Source: an uncultured Candidatus Peregrinibacteria bacterium
Lineage (GTDB): Bacteria > Patescibacteriota > Gracilibacteria > Peribacterales > Peribacteraceae
Assembly: GCA_913054215.1 (NCBI GenBank)
Contig: CAJXJE010000005.1
Span: 1-13,346 of the forward strand
Direction: 5' to 3'
DNA length: 13,346 nucleotides
This document shows positions 11,448-13,346 of the stretch, in pieces. The notes under the pieces are model-generated. The model worked only from the letters and a program-made list of their open reading frames with translations, ran no database searches and was not told the origin of the DNA. A program made the position numbers and the translations under genes. Within the stretch, counting starts at the first letter, position 1. The number at the start of each line of letters is the position of its first letter.

Positions 11448-12241
11448 ATAAATTTTCGATTGTTCTTCTCTCGCTTCTCTTTACCGCCTGCGCCGCCGGT
11501 ACAGGTACTACAAACCCTCCTGCTGATGCTTCGCAGAGTGAATTGAATATGGCTGAGATGATGGGTATTACGGTAGAGGAACTGCGTAAACAAACTCCTG
11601 AGGAGCACATGAAGATGATGAAGAACATGATGAATATGAAAGATTCAAATGCAGTAGAACCTACCGCCAATGCAGAAGTAAAAGCAGTGTATGACTCGCT
11701 GTCTCCACAAGCACAGGGACTGTACTTCAAGCAAAGTAAAAAGCTTACACAGCCCGTAGCTGCACGCATTGTAGAACTCGATGAAAAGACAATTGGATGC
11801 TTTGGTCCTTCACAGGTGCTCAGCATGTCTACGGATGATAAAAATCTTGGTGGACAATGTTGTGGAGCACTGACAGATATCACCGCCTACCGCATTCAAC
11901 TAGAAACCATAGAACATTTTATAGTAGAGAATGGCGGAAGAGACATTATCCCTGCAGACCCTTACGACCTTACCGTAGAAGTCTCTCAACAATTAACGCA
12001 GATTGATAAAGACATCACGCTATCATCGGAGCAGCAAATGACGTTTGATAATGCAGTCGCCATGTCGCATCATGGAGGGCCATGCTGTTGTAAATGCTGG
12101 AAGTGGTTTGTGATGTCAGGGCTTGCCAAAAACCTTATTGTAGAAGAGAAGTGGAATCAAAATCAGATAGCAGAGCTTTGGGACATCAGTAGCTCATGTG
12201 GACATGCGGAAGACACTGATATGCACGCACACTACAGCTGA
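11444..12241 (+). CDS. Met/Cys/His-rich lipoprotein, probable copper-binding
   Basis: The 265-residue product starts at the ATG overlapping the previous stop; an upstream in-frame ATG at 11402 would put residues before an obvious signal and is rejected. The lipobox LLFTAC puts lipidated Cys at 16. Residues 36-66 are Met-rich (AEMMG, then HMKMMKNMMNMK), a Cu(I)-binding style of sequence. Cysteine clusters follow: QCCGAL at 138-143, GPCCCKCWKW at 212-221 after a His pair, and SCGHAEDTDMHAH at 251-263. The C-terminal part from about 205, with Cys-Cys-Cys-x-Cys-Trp, GLAKNLI and LWDISSSCGH, resembles a conserved but unnamed domain I have met in other bacteria; I know no function for it. Likely role: surface copper capture or delivery to the multicopper oxidase encoded next. 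TGA and the following ATG overlap (TGATG). Confidence 0.82.
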   Translation: MNKFSIVLLSLLFTACAAGTGTTNPPADASQSELNMAEMMGITVEELRKQTPEEHMKMMKNMMNMKDSNAVEPTANAEVKAVYDSLSPQAQGLYFKQSKKLTQPVAARIVELDEKTIGCFGPSQVLSMSTDDKNLGGQCCGALTDITAYRIQLETIEHFIVENGGRDIIPADPYDLTVEVSQQLTQIDKDITLSSEQQMTFDNAVAMSHHGGPCCCKCWKWFVMSGLAKNLIVEEKWNQNQIAELWDISSSCGHAEDTDMHAHYS

Positions 12242-13346
12242 TGAAATTCTCTCTCCTATTGATTTCCGTGCTTTTCCTCTCTGGATGCCAAAGTATTCCA
12301 GAGGCTAAGCCTTCTACCGTGCTGGAAGTCTCTGATGGGGATACGATTGAGATCAACCCAACGATTGTCAATAAGACCATCAATGGAAAACGTTTCAAGA
12401 TGTATGGATACAACGGACAAATTCCTGGGCCCATGATCAAGGCGCCTCAGGGTTCTACTATTACCGTCATCAGTAAGAATCATATTGACTATGAGACAAC
12501 GATTCACTGGCACGGACTGCGACTAGATAACAAGAGTGATGGTGTACCAGAACTGACCCAAGAAGTGACAAAACCTGGACAGTCACATCGCTACACACTC
12601 ACCTTCCCCGACGAAGGTATCTACTGGTACCACCCACATGTGCGTGAAGACATTCAGCAAGATATGGGACTGTATGGAAATATGTTTGTAACATTAGATG
12701 ACAGCTGGGGATACAATCCCGTAAACAAAGAGGAGGTTATCATTTTGGATGATCTGTTCTTGGATGAAAATGGTGAGAACGTTCCCTATGGAAAAGACCA
12801 CCCTAACTTTGCCTTGATGGGACGGTTTGGAAATCTGATGCTCATCAATGGGAATACTGAATATGCAAAAGAGTATAAGAAAGGATCCGTCGTACGGTTT
12901 TACTTCACCAACGTTGCAAATGTACGCACGTTTCGACTTCATATCCCAGGCGCTCAACTGAAACTTGTCGGTTCTGATGTTGGACGCTACGAACACGATA
13001 CGTTCGTAGATAACATTACTATTTCCCCTGCGGAGCGTTACATCGTTGAAGCGCTTTTTGAAGAACCGGGTGAGTACTCATTGATGCATAGCAGTCCACT
13101 TGCAGAGTTTTCACTCGGAGAATTCACGGTATCCGAAAACGCTGTACAACAATCCTTTGCGGAATCATTTAACACGCTACGGTCCTATGATGATGTGATT
13201 GCTGATATTGATGCCTTCCGAGAGGAGTTTGATCGCCCTGTGGATAAAACCCTAAAGCTGACCTTCGACATAGACGGTACCATGGTGTTGCTGCACGAAG
13301 GAATAGAAATGGAGCACGACGAAAGTGGAATCGAGTGGGAAGACAC
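12241..13346 (+). CDS. Multicopper oxidase lipoprotein (3' end cut by window)
   Basis: The frame opens with ATG at 12241, overlapping the previous TGA, and stays open for 368 codons to the edge. The lipobox LFLSGC puts lipidated Cys at 16, so the enzyme is surface-anchored. Domain 1 (about 28-155) has the N-terminal multicopper oxidase motifs: GPMIKAPQGSTI, IHWHG with His89 and His91, and YWYHPH with His131 and His133, ligands of the type 2/3 copper cluster. Domain 2 (about 160-300) has LINGNTEYAKEYKKGSVVRF and the DNITISPAERY segment typical of the family. The C-terminal domain with the type 1 copper site and the HCH motif lies beyond the window, so completeness cannot be judged. Such enzymes oxidise Cu(I) or other substrates with oxygen. 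Being last in a CsoR-led operon favours cuprous oxidase or copper-handling duty. Confidence 0.92.
   Translation, partial: MKFSLLLISVLFLSGCQSIPEAKPSTVLEVSDGDTIEINPTIVNKTINGKRFKMYGYNGQIPGPMIKAPQGSTITVISKNHIDYETTIHWHGLRLDNKSDGVPELTQEVTKPGQSHRYTLTFPDEGIYWYHPHVREDIQQDMGLYGNMFVTLDDSWGYNPVNKEEVIILDDLFLDENGENVPYGKDHPNFALMGRFGNLMLINGNTEYAKEYKKGSVVRFYFTNVANVRTFRLHIPGAQLKLVGSDVGRYEHDTFVDNITISPAERYIVEALFEEPGEYSLMHSSPLAEFSLGEFTVSENAVQQSFAESFNTLRSYDDVIADIDAFREEFDRPVDKTLKLTFDIDGTMVLLHEGIEMEHDESGIEWED

Overview
The window looks like a chromosomal segment of a bacterium, most likely from the Candidate Phyla Radiation (Patescibacteria; a Peregrinibacteria/Peribacteria-like lineage is my guess, not shown). The evidence is a mosaic of groES-groEL, small lipoproteins, SLH-type surface protein remnants, many short unfamiliar genes, and almost no Shine-Dalgarno sequences in front of convincing start codons. 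TAA, TAG and TGA all act as stops, so I see no recoded stop codon.

Layout. (1) 1-2524, minus strand: an O-antigen ligase/polymerase-like membrane protein with a C-terminal TPR region, then a small lipoprotein that runs off the left edge. (2) 2586-3503, plus: a DMT/EamA transporter. (3) 3504-5258: an AT-richer accessory patch with two unrecognised genes, three copies of an interspersed repeat, two hairpins, and a start-less SLH-domain remnant lying against the 3' end of a tRNA-Leu(CAG) gene. (4) 5345-7560: a CIRCE-controlled groES-groEL operon closed by a hairpin terminator. (5) 7535-8258: a small minus-strand gene, then a plus-strand unit with a perfect TTGACA/TATAAT promoter and a strong terminator. 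That unit encodes either a 116-aa protein or a structured RNA. (6) 8252-9205, minus: a second EamA transporter. (7) 9281-9475, minus: a 64-aa membrane peptide, the only gene here with a clear Shine-Dalgarno.

(8) 9645 to the right edge is the most interesting part: a tightly packed plus-strand copper operon. It starts with a CsoR-family copper-sensing repressor behind its own promoter and a C-tract operator-like element. The frame containing the family's complete N-terminus has no ATG, GTG or TTG, only ATC. Then follow a membrane-anchored CuA-type cupredoxin with a Pro/Thr linker, a polytopic membrane protein with a duplicated Asp-x-x-Trp-His ... Pro-Pro-His motif, a Met- and Cys-rich lipoprotein, and a multicopper oxidase lipoprotein cut off by the window end. 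Genes overlap (ATGA, TGATG) or are separated by 7-11 bases. Together they suggest a cell-surface copper-handling or copper-dependent redox module whose membrane and Cys/Met-rich members I cannot match to a named system.
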